Shown one piece after another: positions 1 to 8,559 of a stretch of 41,377 nt of DNA. The notes under the pieces were generated by a model. It searched no databases. It saw only the letters and a list, made by a program, of their open reading frames with translations, and was not told the origin of the DNA. Position numbers and translations under genes: made by a program. The first letter of the stretch is position 1. Every line of letters begins with the position of its first letter. Location of the stretch: assembly GCA_018969295.1 (NCBI GenBank), contig JAGWYN010000037.1, positions 1 through 41,377 of the forward strand. The letters are read 5' to 3'. This stretch comes from Chloroflexota bacterium (lineage in GTDB: Bacteria > Chloroflexota > Anaerolineae > Caldilineales > Caldilineaceae).

Positions 1-2392
1 TCCCCGGAGGCACAAACAAGCCTGCGGTGACGGTCGGCCCCACCACCTGGTCGTTCTGGGCGATCGAATTGCCGGCCGCATCCACCAGACGGAGCGAAAT
101 CCGCCGCTCCGCCGTCCATTCGCCCCCCAAGGTCAGATCCACCACCATCACCTGGCCGGCAGCCACAGACGGTGGGGCAACGACGGAGTCGATGCGGGTG
201 CCGGCCCGTTGCGCAGCAACCCTCTGCTGGCGGGCAGCAGGACTCCGACGTCCATAGACCGCCACTGCCAGGTTCTCGTCACCCACCTCCAGTGCCTTGA
301 CAGCCCCCTCTCCCAGCACCTGTTCTTCTACAACAGCCTCGCGGCTGCCAACCACAAACTGCACCGGGCCTGACGAGTCTGGGGCTGGTGCCTCTGGGGC
401 TGGTGCCTCTGAGGCTGGCAGGTCCGGACTCGCCCTCTGCTCCATGACCACAATCCGGGTGCCGCTCCAAGGATCGTCCAGTCCGCCGATCCCGATCCAG
501 GTCGCCAGTTCAGCATTGGGTATCCATAAGACAGCCCCTGGACTCCACCAGCGGTTGAGATGGTCGACGACGACCGCTGCGCTCTGGATCCACTCTGCAT
601 CGGTGTAAGGATGCCCGTTCTGGCCAACACGTCGGTAGAGCCAGGCAGTCTCGCCGTTGGGCAACGGATAGCGTGCCGCTTCGGTGTAGAGTTGGCGAAA
701 GAGGCTGTCTCCGGCGAGCAGGCGGGCGACAGCAGCTCGTCCAGGGGCCTCCAGATCGCGGTTGTCCCCATCTTTGAACAACACCCAGGAATTGGCAAAG
801 ATCTCGCCGACCCCTTGCATCTCGATCTCTCCCAGCGTTCTGACCGTCACAGGAAGATCCTGCAGGTCAACCCAGTAGCGCAACGGGCCTCGGTGGATCT
901 CGCGCGAGTTGATCAACATGCCCAGCGAAGCTGGAAAACCTGCCGGGGCTTCCGCAGCGACCCTGGCCAGCACATCCGGTCCGATCCAAAAATCCGGGTG
1001 GGTCGCACCGCTGGCGGGCCGCACAGCATACTCGCCTTCAACCCAGAGTGGCGCCGTTGCCTGGGAAAAGCTTTCCAACGCATCGAAGGTCAGCGTAGAC
1101 CACTGCAGCGCCAGACAGAACACCCAGGTCACCGCCAGCCCGCTGCGCCAGGGTTGGGGGAAGTGCGCCAGGGTCGCTGCTGCCAACAGCGCCAGCACCG
1201 GCAGCAAGGGAACCAGGTTGCGCTCGTTGCCCTGCGCCATAAAGGTTAAAAACAGCCAGGAAGAGACGACGCTGCCCCACAGCACCCTGGATGCAGGAGA
1301 CATCTTGCGCCAACGCAGCAGATCCAAAAGTCCAGCCAGCGCCGCTGGCAGCATCACCATCGCCAGCAGGGGCCCCAGATGCATCCGCCAGAGATAGCTC
1401 CCGTTGCGTGTGTAGTAGCGGAGGTCCAGCAGGTCGATGCCCTGGCCCCGCCGTCCGCCGTAGGTGCCGTACGCGGCATCGAAAAGCGCTGTGACAAACT
1501 CGACGCGCGTCAGATACCAGACGCTGGCGATCAGGCAGAGAAGGAGCACGCTGGCCGACAGGTTGCGCCAGGGGGTGGCTTGCGCCTGCAGCAGCAGCAG
1601 CCCAAGCGCCAGCAGCACGAACCAGATTCCAAAAAGGAGATTGCCGAGCGCCAGGGTGGCGACATAAGGGGCGCTGTCGGCCATCAGCAGGGCGATCAGC
1701 AGGGCGCTGGACAACAAGCTGATCCCGGCTGCGCGGCCAAAGCGTTGTGGGGTTCCCCACTTCAGACCCGGCAGGCGAGAACGCAGCAGCGGCCAGACAA
1801 CCATCCCGACAGGCAGCAGCACATAGATCGGAAAGGTCCATTTGACCAGCAGGCCGATTCCTGCGCTGACGCCCCAGAGCAACGACCAGCCCCGTTTTGT
1901 AAAACCTTGGCTCTGGAGCAGGGCCAGCAGATTCAGCATGACCATGGCCGAGACAAAGCTTTCGATATAGAACATGCGTGTCATGCTGGCCAGCATCGGC
2001 AAAAAAGCCACGATCGTCAATGCCAACAGCGCAACCCAGGCCCCATAAAAACGCCAGCCGTAGACAAAGGTCAGCCCCAAAATCACGGCCAGCCAAAATA
2101 CATTTTGCAGCTGAGCCACATCGGCCGAGTAGCCCCCAAGCGCATAAAATGGCTGTGTGAACAGATAAAAGGCTGGCGGCCGATAGTCGTTGAAACTCAA
2201 GGCCTGCAGCAAGGAATGGGCCGAAAACTCGCGCAAAATGTGGGCCTGCTCCAACGTATCGAGCAGATGACCTCCGGCGTCACGGCCGATCAGGACGACA
2301 TTCTGTGCGATCCAGGCCAGGCTCCCCCCGATCGAAATTGCCACAACCAGCAAAACGGCAGAGCCGTACAGCAGCGCACGGCTGCGAGACAT
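1..2392 (-). CDS. GT-C (PMT/GT39-like) membrane glycosyltransferase, 3' end outside window
   Basis: The frame stays open from an ATG at 2392 to the left edge (797 codons), so the last few dozen residues are missing. It is a polytopic membrane protein of the GT39/PMT_2 type, expected to move sugars from a lipid carrier on the outer face of the membrane. An N-terminal signal-anchor helix is followed by a loop with 'VLIGRDAGGHLLDTLE' and 'FNDYRPPAFYLFTQP', where acidic catalytic residues sit in this family, then about ten more hydrophobic segments. After about residue 480 comes a soluble part with an Ala/Pro/Glu-rich linker (15-bp DNA repeat at 378-418) and the start of a C-terminal beta-sandwich. 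It is a clear paralogue of the gene at 14352-16838: 'FKDGDNRD', 'EIHRG.LRY' and 'RYPLP.G.TA.LY' recur in the same order. It is divergent from the 2638 gene, with 245 bp between them. The substrate cannot be read from the sequence. Confidence 0.85.
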   Translation of the reverse strand, partial: MSRSRALLYGSAVLLVVAISIGGSLAWIAQNVVLIGRDAGGHLLDTLEQAHILREFSAHSLLQALSFNDYRPPAFYLFTQPFYALGGYSADVAQLQNVFWLAVILGLTFVYGWRFYGAWVALLALTIVAFLPMLASMTRMFYIESFVSAMVMLNLLALLQSQGFTKRGWSLLWGVSAGIGLLVKWTFPIYVLLPVGMVVWPLLRSRLPGLKWGTPQRFGRAAGISLLSSALLIALLMADSAPYVATLALGNLLFGIWFVLLALGLLLLQAQATPWRNLSASVLLLCLIASVWYLTRVEFVTALFDAAYGTYGGRRGQGIDLLDLRYYTRNGSYLWRMHLGPLLAMVMLPAALAGLLDLLRWRKMSPASRVLWGSVVSSWLFLTFMAQGNERNLVPLLPVLALLAAATLAHFPQPWRSGLAVTWVFCLALQWSTLTFDALESFSQATAPLWVEGEYAVRPASGATHPDFWIGPDVLARVAAEAPAGFPASLGMLINSREIHRGPLRYWVDLQDLPVTVRTLGEIEMQGVGEIFANSWVLFKDGDNRDLEAPGRAAVARLLAGDSLFRQLYTEAARYPLPNGETAWLYRRVGQNGHPYTDAEWIQSAAVVVDHLNRWWSPGAVLWIPNAELATWIGIGGLDDPWSGTRIVVMEQRASPDLPASEAPAPEAPAPDSSGPVQFVVGSREAVVEEQVLGEGAVKALEVGDENLAVAVYGRRSPAARQQRVAAQRAGTRIDSVVAPPSVAAGQVMVVDLTLGGEWTAERRISLRLVDAAGNSIAQNDQVVGPTVTAGLFVPPG
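378..418. repeat. 15-bp tandem repeat coding for a Pro/Ala/Glu linker
   Basis: Two exact copies of TCTGGGGCTGGTGCC and a degenerate third copy lie inside the minus-strand glycosyltransferase. They encode an E-A-P-A-P type flexible linker between the membrane part and the C-terminal beta-sandwich. The unit is a multiple of three, so copy changes would keep the frame. Confidence 0.7.
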
Positions 2393-2637
2393 GGCATGCC
2401 CCCAAGGGGTAGAATCTGGGCCAGACTCTCTGGCGGCTGAATGGGTCAAATGGCTCGTCCTGTCTGTCCGCATGCACATCGCTCTTTGGAATTTTACAAC
2501 AGAGGCTGGACCGACCCGAATTGGGGTGACCCAACAGAAAACTTGCCCCACAAACTTGCACGTGGCAAAATTCACTGCTGCGGTATTTCATGGCCGTTTT
2601 CTGACTGCGCCACAACTGCCAGCTTGGGACATCTCCG

Positions 2638-5600
2638 ATGGAATCTGGGTGGACCGCTTGGAAGGACAGAAAAAAAAACCAGCCTGTCTCGTCCAAAAAA
2701 TTTGGGGGTGCGGTCGCGCTGGTGACCGGTATTGTCCTCAGCGCCTTTCTCCTGCTTTCAGGCGTCAATCTGCATCGCCCGGCCCAGTTCGCCGAGATGG
2801 TGGAAGGCACTGCGCACCGCCCTTATGTGACCCGCATGCTGGTGCCCAGCAGTTTGCGCATCCTTGCCTCCTTGATCCCCGAAGCTGCCCAGGAAGCCCT
2901 GGTCGCGCAGGCAGCCCAGTTTCCGCTCCGTCTGCTGCTGGACTGGCTGGCGGTCCCCCCTGCCTATGCACCTGAGTTGCTCCTCTATGGAGGGCTGGCC
3001 TGGGGTTGTCTGGTAGGCTTTGCGTTGGGTTTGCGTGCACTGGCAGCAACACTGCGGCTGGCAGCGCCCCACACCATCGCCCTGCTCGGAACAGCAGGGC
3101 TGCTGTTGTTCTTTCGTCAAGGCTATCTCTACGATTTCAGCGTGCTGCTGACCTGGGTCTGGCTGTTCGTTGGCATTGCCCGGCAACGCTGGCTGGCCAC
3201 CCTCCTGCTCTCTGTCGTGCTGGCCCTCAACAAAGAGACAGCGTTGTTGGCCCCACTTTTCTGGCTGGTCTATGGTTGGAGGCAGCGCAACCAGCTCCCC
3301 TACTGGCGGTTTCTGTTCGGCCAGACAGCGATTGTGGGCACCATCTGGCTGGCCCAACAGTGGTTGTTCCGCGCCAACCCAGGCAGCAGCTTTGAGTTCC
3401 ATTGGCATGTCCACCTGGACACCTACAGCAGCAACCCCTGGCCGCTTCTGGCGCTCGCCGCTGCAGCCGCAGCCATCCTCCTCCTGGCCTGGCCGCGCGC
3501 CCCACAGCTGGTGCGCAGTGCGCTGGTGCTGTTGCTGCCACTGTCAGGCCTCTATGTGTTGTTCGGCTTTCCATACGAATTGCGCGTCTATTACGAGCTC
3601 TATCCGATCGGGGTCCTCTGTGTGGCGCTTGCCGTGCAGCAGCTGGCTGCGCTGTTGCCCGCCAGCACCTTCCAACCGCCTGTGCCCAGCCAGGAACGGC
3701 TGCTCCTCCTGACCACCCTGCTGGCAGCGTGGGGCGCCCGCATGGTCTGGCTGGACCAGAGCCCGGCCCAGTGGCTCCAGGACGAGGCGATCCACCGTCT
3801 GGCCGTGCAGCGTCTGGACAGCGTATCGATTTCTCTGAACGGCGCCGACGGCGGAGCCCCCTTGCTGCACGCTGCAATGGCTCTGACACGGCAGTTTTGG
3901 TCTGATTCACACTTCGCCGTGCGTCTGCTCGGCGGAATGGGAGGACTCCTGGCGGTCGCCCTGTTTTACCGGCTGACCCGCGATCGGACAACCCCCAGCC
4001 CGCCTCGTGCAGTCCATCCTGGACAGCCTCCACACCCACACACCTGGGTTCCGCTGCTGGCAGCGGCCGGGTTGGCCACCTCGCTGTGGCCGGTCACAGC
4101 CGGTCGGCTGGGGCTGCACGCCGGGCTGCTCCTGCCGCTGGCGGCGCTGGTGCTGCTCTGTCTCTGGCGGGCCTGGACGCGCGGCGCCTGGCCTTATGCG
4201 CTGTTGGGTGGGGTTGCGCTCAGCCTGGCTGGCTACGTGACCCTCCATGCCCTCTGGCTGGCTGCAGCCCTGTTGCTCTTCACTGCGACCAGCTGGCTGA
4301 CTGCCGCCGGACAGACAGCAGTCCCGCTGCGACGGCGCAACGGGGCCGTCGCCCTGCTGCTGGGCACCACCCTCCTCTGCTCTGCCCCCCAGCTGTACAG
4401 CAGCAGCCAGAATCCCATCCTGTTCGCAACCTGGCTCGGCAACGCAACGGTCTTTGCCGTGCAAGATGCGGCCACCCCCCAGAGCAGCCAGGATCGTCTC
4501 AAAGACAACTATCAGACACTGTTTGAGGATCTGCTCTATCCCGGCTATACGGCGGACGCCAGCCCGCAGCGGGCCCCGCTGCTCGGCGCACCGCTGCACA
4601 ACTGGCTGACGCTTCTCTTTTTCCTGGCCGGCTGCGTGGCAACCCTGCGGCGCCTTCAAGACCCCAGCTGTCGGCTGGCAGCCAGCTGGCTGGCCGCTAT
4701 GCTGCTCCCTGCCCTCTTGGGCAGAACAGGCCCTCCTGACCTGCTTTTTCTGATCGGGCTGGCGATGCCGACGGCCTGGATCGCCGCCATTGGCGGCAAT
4801 GCCTTGCTCAGCCGCTGCTTCCCTGCCGCAGCCCACAAAGGCTGGCTCCCCTTTGGCGTGGCAGCCAGCCTGCTGGCCGCCAGCCTCTGGATGACCCTTC
4901 AACACTACACCACCTGGTGGAACGACCCCGACGTGGTCGCACAGGCGGCCTACCAGCCTGTTGGAACCCAGCAGCCCGCCAGCAACATCCGCTACCCACT
5001 GCAAACACGGTTCGAGAACGGCCTGACCCTGCTCGGCTACACCGTCGAGCCGGACAGTCTCCCCTGCCCAGAGACCCACCCGCCGTCGGTGGCCCTGACC
5101 ACCTTCTGGCAGCTGACCCCTGCCGCCGTCCACCGCTCCCCCCCGCGCATGTTCGTCCATCTCGAACTTCCCGGCCGCCAGCTGCAAGACCACCAAATCC
5201 TGCAAGAGAACTACCCACCACTCCTCTGGGCAGAACAGGAGATCGTGGCGGAGCGCCGGGAGTTCGTGCTGCCCGACGGCACAGAGCCAGGCCGCGCTCA
5301 TTTCGAGCTTGGGCTTTTCTGGCGAGACCTGTCCGGGGAATACCAGCGCTATGCCATCCTCGACGACGCCGGTCATCCGGCCGCCGACCAGCTCCGCCTG
5401 GCCCCGTTTTTCTTCTGCACCCCCCCTCCCCAGCTCGACACTGCAGGGCTGACCGACAGCAACCTTCGGTTTGACCAGAGAGTCGCTCTGCTGGGCGTCC
5501 GACAGCAACGCGCTGGGCCAGCCGACGGTACGCTCCAGGTCACGCTTGGCTGGCAGGCACTTGACCGGATGGCAACCGACTACAGCGCATTTGTGCATCT

Positions 5601-5859
5601 GCTGGATCCCCAGGGGGAGATTATCAGCCAACACGACCAGCCTCTGTTGAGCGAATCTGCCGTGCCAACCTCGCTGTGGGTGCCAGGGGAAGAAACCCTC
5701 ACCGAATTTTTGCTGACCCTCCCGCCTGCAGCCGACCTGGCTGCACTTCAGCTGCGCCTGGGCCTCTACGAACCGGTGAGCGGCCGCCAACTGCCCGTAC
5801 AGGCCGGCGACACCCCCCTGGCCGACTCTTTTGTACTCATCCCTCTCCTGCGGCAGTGA
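2638..5859 (+). CDS. Very large double GT-C-like membrane protein with C-terminal beta-sandwich domains
   Basis: 1073 residues. Residues about 22-345 form one polytopic module with 'HRPYVTRMLVPS', 'YLYDFSVLL', 'LNKETALL' and 'ELRVYYELYPIG', a pattern of bacterial integral membrane proteins of unknown activity. From about residue 365 a second, different module begins, with 'WLQDEAIHRLAVQRL', 'GADGGAPLLHAAMAL' and 'FAVRLLGGMGGLLAVALFYRL'. That is the classic start of a GT39/PMT_2 protein with an acidic D-E pair in the first outer loop. The last 270 residues are soluble and contain two beta-sandwich copies; the second has 'YSAFVHLLDPQGEI'. The ATG at 2638 lies 20 codons before the first membrane helix, but the ribosome site is weak and a GTG about 25 codons downstream is possible. 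The gene is convergent with the 5894 gene (34 bp apart). Fusion of two scaffolds is unusual. Function as a glycosyltransferase is inferred. Confidence 0.85.
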   Translation: MESGWTAWKDRKKNQPVSSKKFGGAVALVTGIVLSAFLLLSGVNLHRPAQFAEMVEGTAHRPYVTRMLVPSSLRILASLIPEAAQEALVAQAAQFPLRLLLDWLAVPPAYAPELLLYGGLAWGCLVGFALGLRALAATLRLAAPHTIALLGTAGLLLFFRQGYLYDFSVLLTWVWLFVGIARQRWLATLLLSVVLALNKETALLAPLFWLVYGWRQRNQLPYWRFLFGQTAIVGTIWLAQQWLFRANPGSSFEFHWHVHLDTYSSNPWPLLALAAAAAAILLLAWPRAPQLVRSALVLLLPLSGLYVLFGFPYELRVYYELYPIGVLCVALAVQQLAALLPASTFQPPVPSQERLLLLTTLLAAWGARMVWLDQSPAQWLQDEAIHRLAVQRLDSVSISLNGADGGAPLLHAAMALTRQFWSDSHFAVRLLGGMGGLLAVALFYRLTRDRTTPSPPRAVHPGQPPHPHTWVPLLAAAGLATSLWPVTAGRLGLHAGLLLPLAALVLLCLWRAWTRGAWPYALLGGVALSLAGYVTLHALWLAAALLLFTATSWLTAAGQTAVPLRRRNGAVALLLGTTLLCSAPQLYSSSQNPILFATWLGNATVFAVQDAATPQSSQDRLKDNYQTLFEDLLYPGYTADASPQRAPLLGAPLHNWLTLLFFLAGCVATLRRLQDPSCRLAASWLAAMLLPALLGRTGPPDLLFLIGLAMPTAWIAAIGGNALLSRCFPAAAHKGWLPFGVAASLLAASLWMTLQHYTTWWNDPDVVAQAAYQPVGTQQPASNIRYPLQTRFENGLTLLGYTVEPDSLPCPETHPPSVALTTFWQLTPAAVHRSPPRMFVHLELPGRQLQDHQILQENYPPLLWAEQEIVAERREFVLPDGTEPGRAHFELGLFWRDLSGEYQRYAILDDAGHPAADQLRLAPFFFCTPPPQLDTAGLTDSNLRFDQRVALLGVRQQRAGPADGTLQVTLGWQALDRMATDYSAFVHLLDPQGEIISQHDQPLLSESAVPTSLWVPGEETLTEFLLTLPPAADLAALQLRLGLYEPVSGRQLPVQAGDTPLADSFVLIPLLRQ

Positions 5860-5893
5860 TAAGCAAGCACTGCTCGTCGCTGCCGCAGCGGCC

Positions 5894-8287
5894 TCAAGGC
5901 ACCGTAACCGTGCCAAGCAGATAGGTGTCGCTCTGTCCGACCGGGAGCCGCTCCAGGGTCTGTGTGTTGTACACCCCTGCCACCACCCGGTACTCGCCTG
6001 CAACCAGTGTGGGCGGCAGCTCAAGCGTGTAGCGGTCTGCCAGCAGCAGCCCCGTGCGAAACAACGAGGGCGGGACAAAATTGTCGGCGATCGGGTGGTC
6101 GTTCTGGGCCACCAGCTGGCCCTGTGCGTCCAGCAGATGCACAAACCCGGTGTATTCCGCCTGTACCCGCTGCTGTGCCTGCCAGACCAGGTCGACCGTG
6201 AAAGCCAGACCGGCAGCGCGCTCGGCAGGGTGGCTGGCGGCCACCAAAGCCAGATCGGAGCCAAAATAGACCGGCTGTGCCAACGGGGTGTTCGACAGAC
6301 TTCGCAGGTCTGTGCCGACCGCCAACACGCCCGCCGGCACAACCGCAGCCACACGGGCCCCGTCGGCGACCCGCTGTGGGTTAATTTTTTCCTGGGTGAC
6401 CGGGTCGACCAGATACAGTTCCAGACGATACAGCCCAGGTGCGCTGTCGGGCGGGAGGGCGAGCGAGCGCTGGTCGGAGCGGACTGCCCGCGAAGGAGCC
6501 CAGGTCGAGGTGGCCATCCCGACAGGCCAGCTGTGCTGCTGCCAGAGCACGCTGCCCTGCGCATCGATCAGCTGCATCCCCAACGAGTAATCCTGGGGCA
6601 CCGCAGCCACAGCCTGAAAGAGCAACTGCACCTGCACTGTCTCCCCTGGCTGGAGATCGACCGGGTCGACCCGAACATCGGCCAGCACAACGCTGCCCGC
6701 AAACAACAGAGGGTCGAAGCCCTGCGTCTCCTGCACCACACGCTGCGATTCCTGGCGCGCCAGCGTCGTAAAAAAGAGCGTGTCCAGGCTGCTCACATAC
6801 TGTCTGACCAGCTCCGGACGCAGCGCGTACTGCTCGGGCAACGAGCGAGGCTGGCCGATCTGCGCTTTGCGCAAAGAGCCGCGCTCGGCGATCGTGGCCA
6901 GCTGGTTGGTCAGCTCGAGGATCGGGGTTGCCGCTGCCAGCAGCAGCACCGCCGTCCAGGCCAGCGCGCGCCGCCGTGTCACCCCCTGCAGAAGATAACC
7001 GTTGCGGCCCACGATCGTCGCCACAAAAAACAGGGCCGGCAACGAAGCGCCCAGCACCAGATCGTTGAACTGGCCAAAGACAAAGAGGGGGAGCAGCAGC
7101 AGCCAGCCCAGCACAACCCAGTAAAGTCGTCGTAGATGGCTGGCGTTGCGATAGGAAGCAAAACGGTCGATGGCAAAGTAGAGGCCAAATTCCAACAGAC
7201 AAAAAAGAACAAACGCCAACGCCAGCTGCGCTGGGTGGGCCCAGCGGCCAGCTTCCGAAAAGATCGTGCCGACCCGAAATGAGCCCTCCAACGCCGCCGC
7301 CAGGGGGGCCAACTTGCTGGCAAAATAGATCAGACTGAAGGCCAGCATCCCGAGCCCAGCCACGTTGGCGACCGACAAATAGGAGCGCAGCCGCGACCAA
7401 AACTGCCGCCGATCGCTCAGATCCGCCGCCAACAACGGCACCAACCCCAACGTGACAAAGGGCGACCAGAGCGGGGTCGCCGCCCAATACCAGAGCACCC
7501 GGTCGCGGCGCTCCGAATATAAAACTGTCGCCAACAGCAGCGCCGTAAAGAGCCAGCCAGCCAGTGCATGCTGCGGTGCCCAGAACAGCCCCACCAGGTT
7601 CGACCGGTACTGCCAGACCGACATCCCCCCCGGATGAAGCTCGCCCAGCCTGCTGCCCAGAGTGGCCCCCTCTGGGTGCAGCACGACCCCAGGAATGGCA
7701 GCCAACACAACGTTTGCGATGCTCACCCCCGAAAAAAGCGCAAAGATCGCCAACCCATACAGCGGTTTGCGCTGTACAATCACTGCAAACCAGAGAACCG
7801 ACAGCACCAGCCCCGCCAAGGTCCACAACGCCAGACACTGATGCGCTGCATCCACCCCCAGCCACTTGCCGACCAGAGCCGCCGGCAGATAGTAGGCGAT
7901 GTAATAGACCAGACCGGCATTGACGCCATGATAGCGATAGACCACAGGCCAGTCGTAGCGGATGAGATCTTCGAGGACAATCTCATGTTTTTCCCAGTCT
8001 CGAATCTGCGCGCCGTAGCCCCCAACTCCAGAAACCGCCACCAGCACCAGACACCCCAGCACCAGCAGCCCCAGCGCAGGCCAGGTTGCGGTGCGCCGCC
8101 ACTGCTCGATCTGCTGGTGCAGGGCAGGGTCGGCGGCCCGAAACACCCCCACCAGGCCGAGCAGGCAGCACACCATCCCCCCCACAGCCCACGGGCCCTG
8201 CAGCCATCCCCCCACAAAAATCAGCTGGGGCAGAACCAGATAAAAGGCGCTGGCACCCAGCAGCCAGCTCGAAAACGAGCGAATCAT
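5894..8287 (-). CDS. Polytopic membrane protein (GT-C-like) with two C-terminal beta-sandwich domains
   Basis: 797 residues from the ATG at 8287. This start is chosen because GAGGG lies about 10 nt upstream and 'MIRSFSSWLL' leads straight into the first membrane helix. About twelve hydrophobic segments carry 'DWEKHEIVLEDLIRYDWPV', 'LVYYIAYYLPAALVGKWLG' and 'FWAPQHALAGWL'. These are hallmarks of a widespread but uncharacterised bacterial membrane family that resembles, but is not clearly homologous to, the PMT proteins beside it. The last 260 residues contain two beta-sandwich copies. The second has 'YTGFVHLLDAQGQLVAQNDH' and closely matches the C-termini of the neighbouring GT-C proteins. The gene is divergent from the 8560 gene across a repeat-bearing intergenic region. 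A role in envelope glycan assembly is inferred from the shared module and context only. Confidence 0.85.
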   Translation of the reverse strand: MIRSFSSWLLGASAFYLVLPQLIFVGGWLQGPWAVGGMVCCLLGLVGVFRAADPALHQQIEQWRRTATWPALGLLVLGCLVLVAVSGVGGYGAQIRDWEKHEIVLEDLIRYDWPVVYRYHGVNAGLVYYIAYYLPAALVGKWLGVDAAHQCLALWTLAGLVLSVLWFAVIVQRKPLYGLAIFALFSGVSIANVVLAAIPGVVLHPEGATLGSRLGELHPGGMSVWQYRSNLVGLFWAPQHALAGWLFTALLLATVLYSERRDRVLWYWAATPLWSPFVTLGLVPLLAADLSDRRQFWSRLRSYLSVANVAGLGMLAFSLIYFASKLAPLAAALEGSFRVGTIFSEAGRWAHPAQLALAFVLFCLLEFGLYFAIDRFASYRNASHLRRLYWVVLGWLLLLPLFVFGQFNDLVLGASLPALFFVATIVGRNGYLLQGVTRRRALAWTAVLLLAAATPILELTNQLATIAERGSLRKAQIGQPRSLPEQYALRPELVRQYVSSLDTLFFTTLARQESQRVVQETQGFDPLLFAGSVVLADVRVDPVDLQPGETVQVQLLFQAVAAVPQDYSLGMQLIDAQGSVLWQQHSWPVGMATSTWAPSRAVRSDQRSLALPPDSAPGLYRLELYLVDPVTQEKINPQRVADGARVAAVVPAGVLAVGTDLRSLSNTPLAQPVYFGSDLALVAASHPAERAAGLAFTVDLVWQAQQRVQAEYTGFVHLLDAQGQLVAQNDHPIADNFVPPSLFRTGLLLADRYTLELPPTLVAGEYRVVAGVYNTQTLERLPVGQSDTYLLGTVTVP

Positions 8288-8331
8288 CGAGACACATCCC
8301 TCGACTTGGGATCCGTAGCAAGAGCAGCCAA

Positions 8332-8361
8332 TTGTCCAAAACCTTGAGCTCGCGCTATACT
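8332..8361 (+). promoter_or_regulatory. Candidate sigma70-type promoter for the 8560 gene
   Basis: TTGTCC (8332-8337), an 18-nt spacer and TATACT (8356-8361) face the 8560 gene. A start near 8368 would give a leader of about 190 nt that includes the whole 13-bp tandem repeat. A second, weaker -10-like element (TATAGC near 8536) could give a short leader instead. Confidence 0.5.
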
Positions 8362-8417
8362 GCACCTTCACAAACATGCAGCCTCTTGTGCCTGTTCAGC
8401 AGACAGCAAGATGTCAC

Positions 8418-8516
8418 AGTGAACCTTTGCAGTGAACCTTTGCAGTGAACCTTTGCAGTGAACCTTTGCAGTGAACCTTTGCAGTGAACCTTTGCAGTGA
8501 ACCTTTGCAGTGAACC
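8418..8516. repeat. 13-bp tandem repeat, 7.6 copies, upstream of a GT-C gene
   Basis: Seven perfect copies of AGTGAACCTTTGC run head to tail from 8418 to 8508, followed by a partial copy to 8516. There are no spacers, so this is not a CRISPR array. It lies between divergent membrane-protein genes, 44 bp before the chosen ATG at 8560. Each copy contains a GTG, and from each a 9-codon frame ends in TGA within the following copies. The GTG in the last full copy (8497) is in frame with the downstream gene. Confidence 0.95.
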
Positions 8517-8559
8517 AAGGACCTGTTCGACCCATTATAGCATCGGTGCCATCGTTCGT

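Noticed and set aside
1038..2096. Minus-strand open frame of 352 codons
   Set aside because: It lies within the GT-C gene in another frame. The frame opening at 2392 gives continuous membrane helices and clear paralogy to 14352-16838.
3907..6564. Minus-strand open frame of 885 codons
   Set aside because: It is antisense to the 2638-5859 gene and runs into the 5894 gene in the wrong frame. Its composition (Arg, Gln and Trp-rich) has no domain; long antisense frames are expected at this GC content.
8418..8516. Direct repeats that look at first like a CRISPR array
   Set aside because: The copies are contiguous 13-mers without spacers, so this is a simple tandem repeat.
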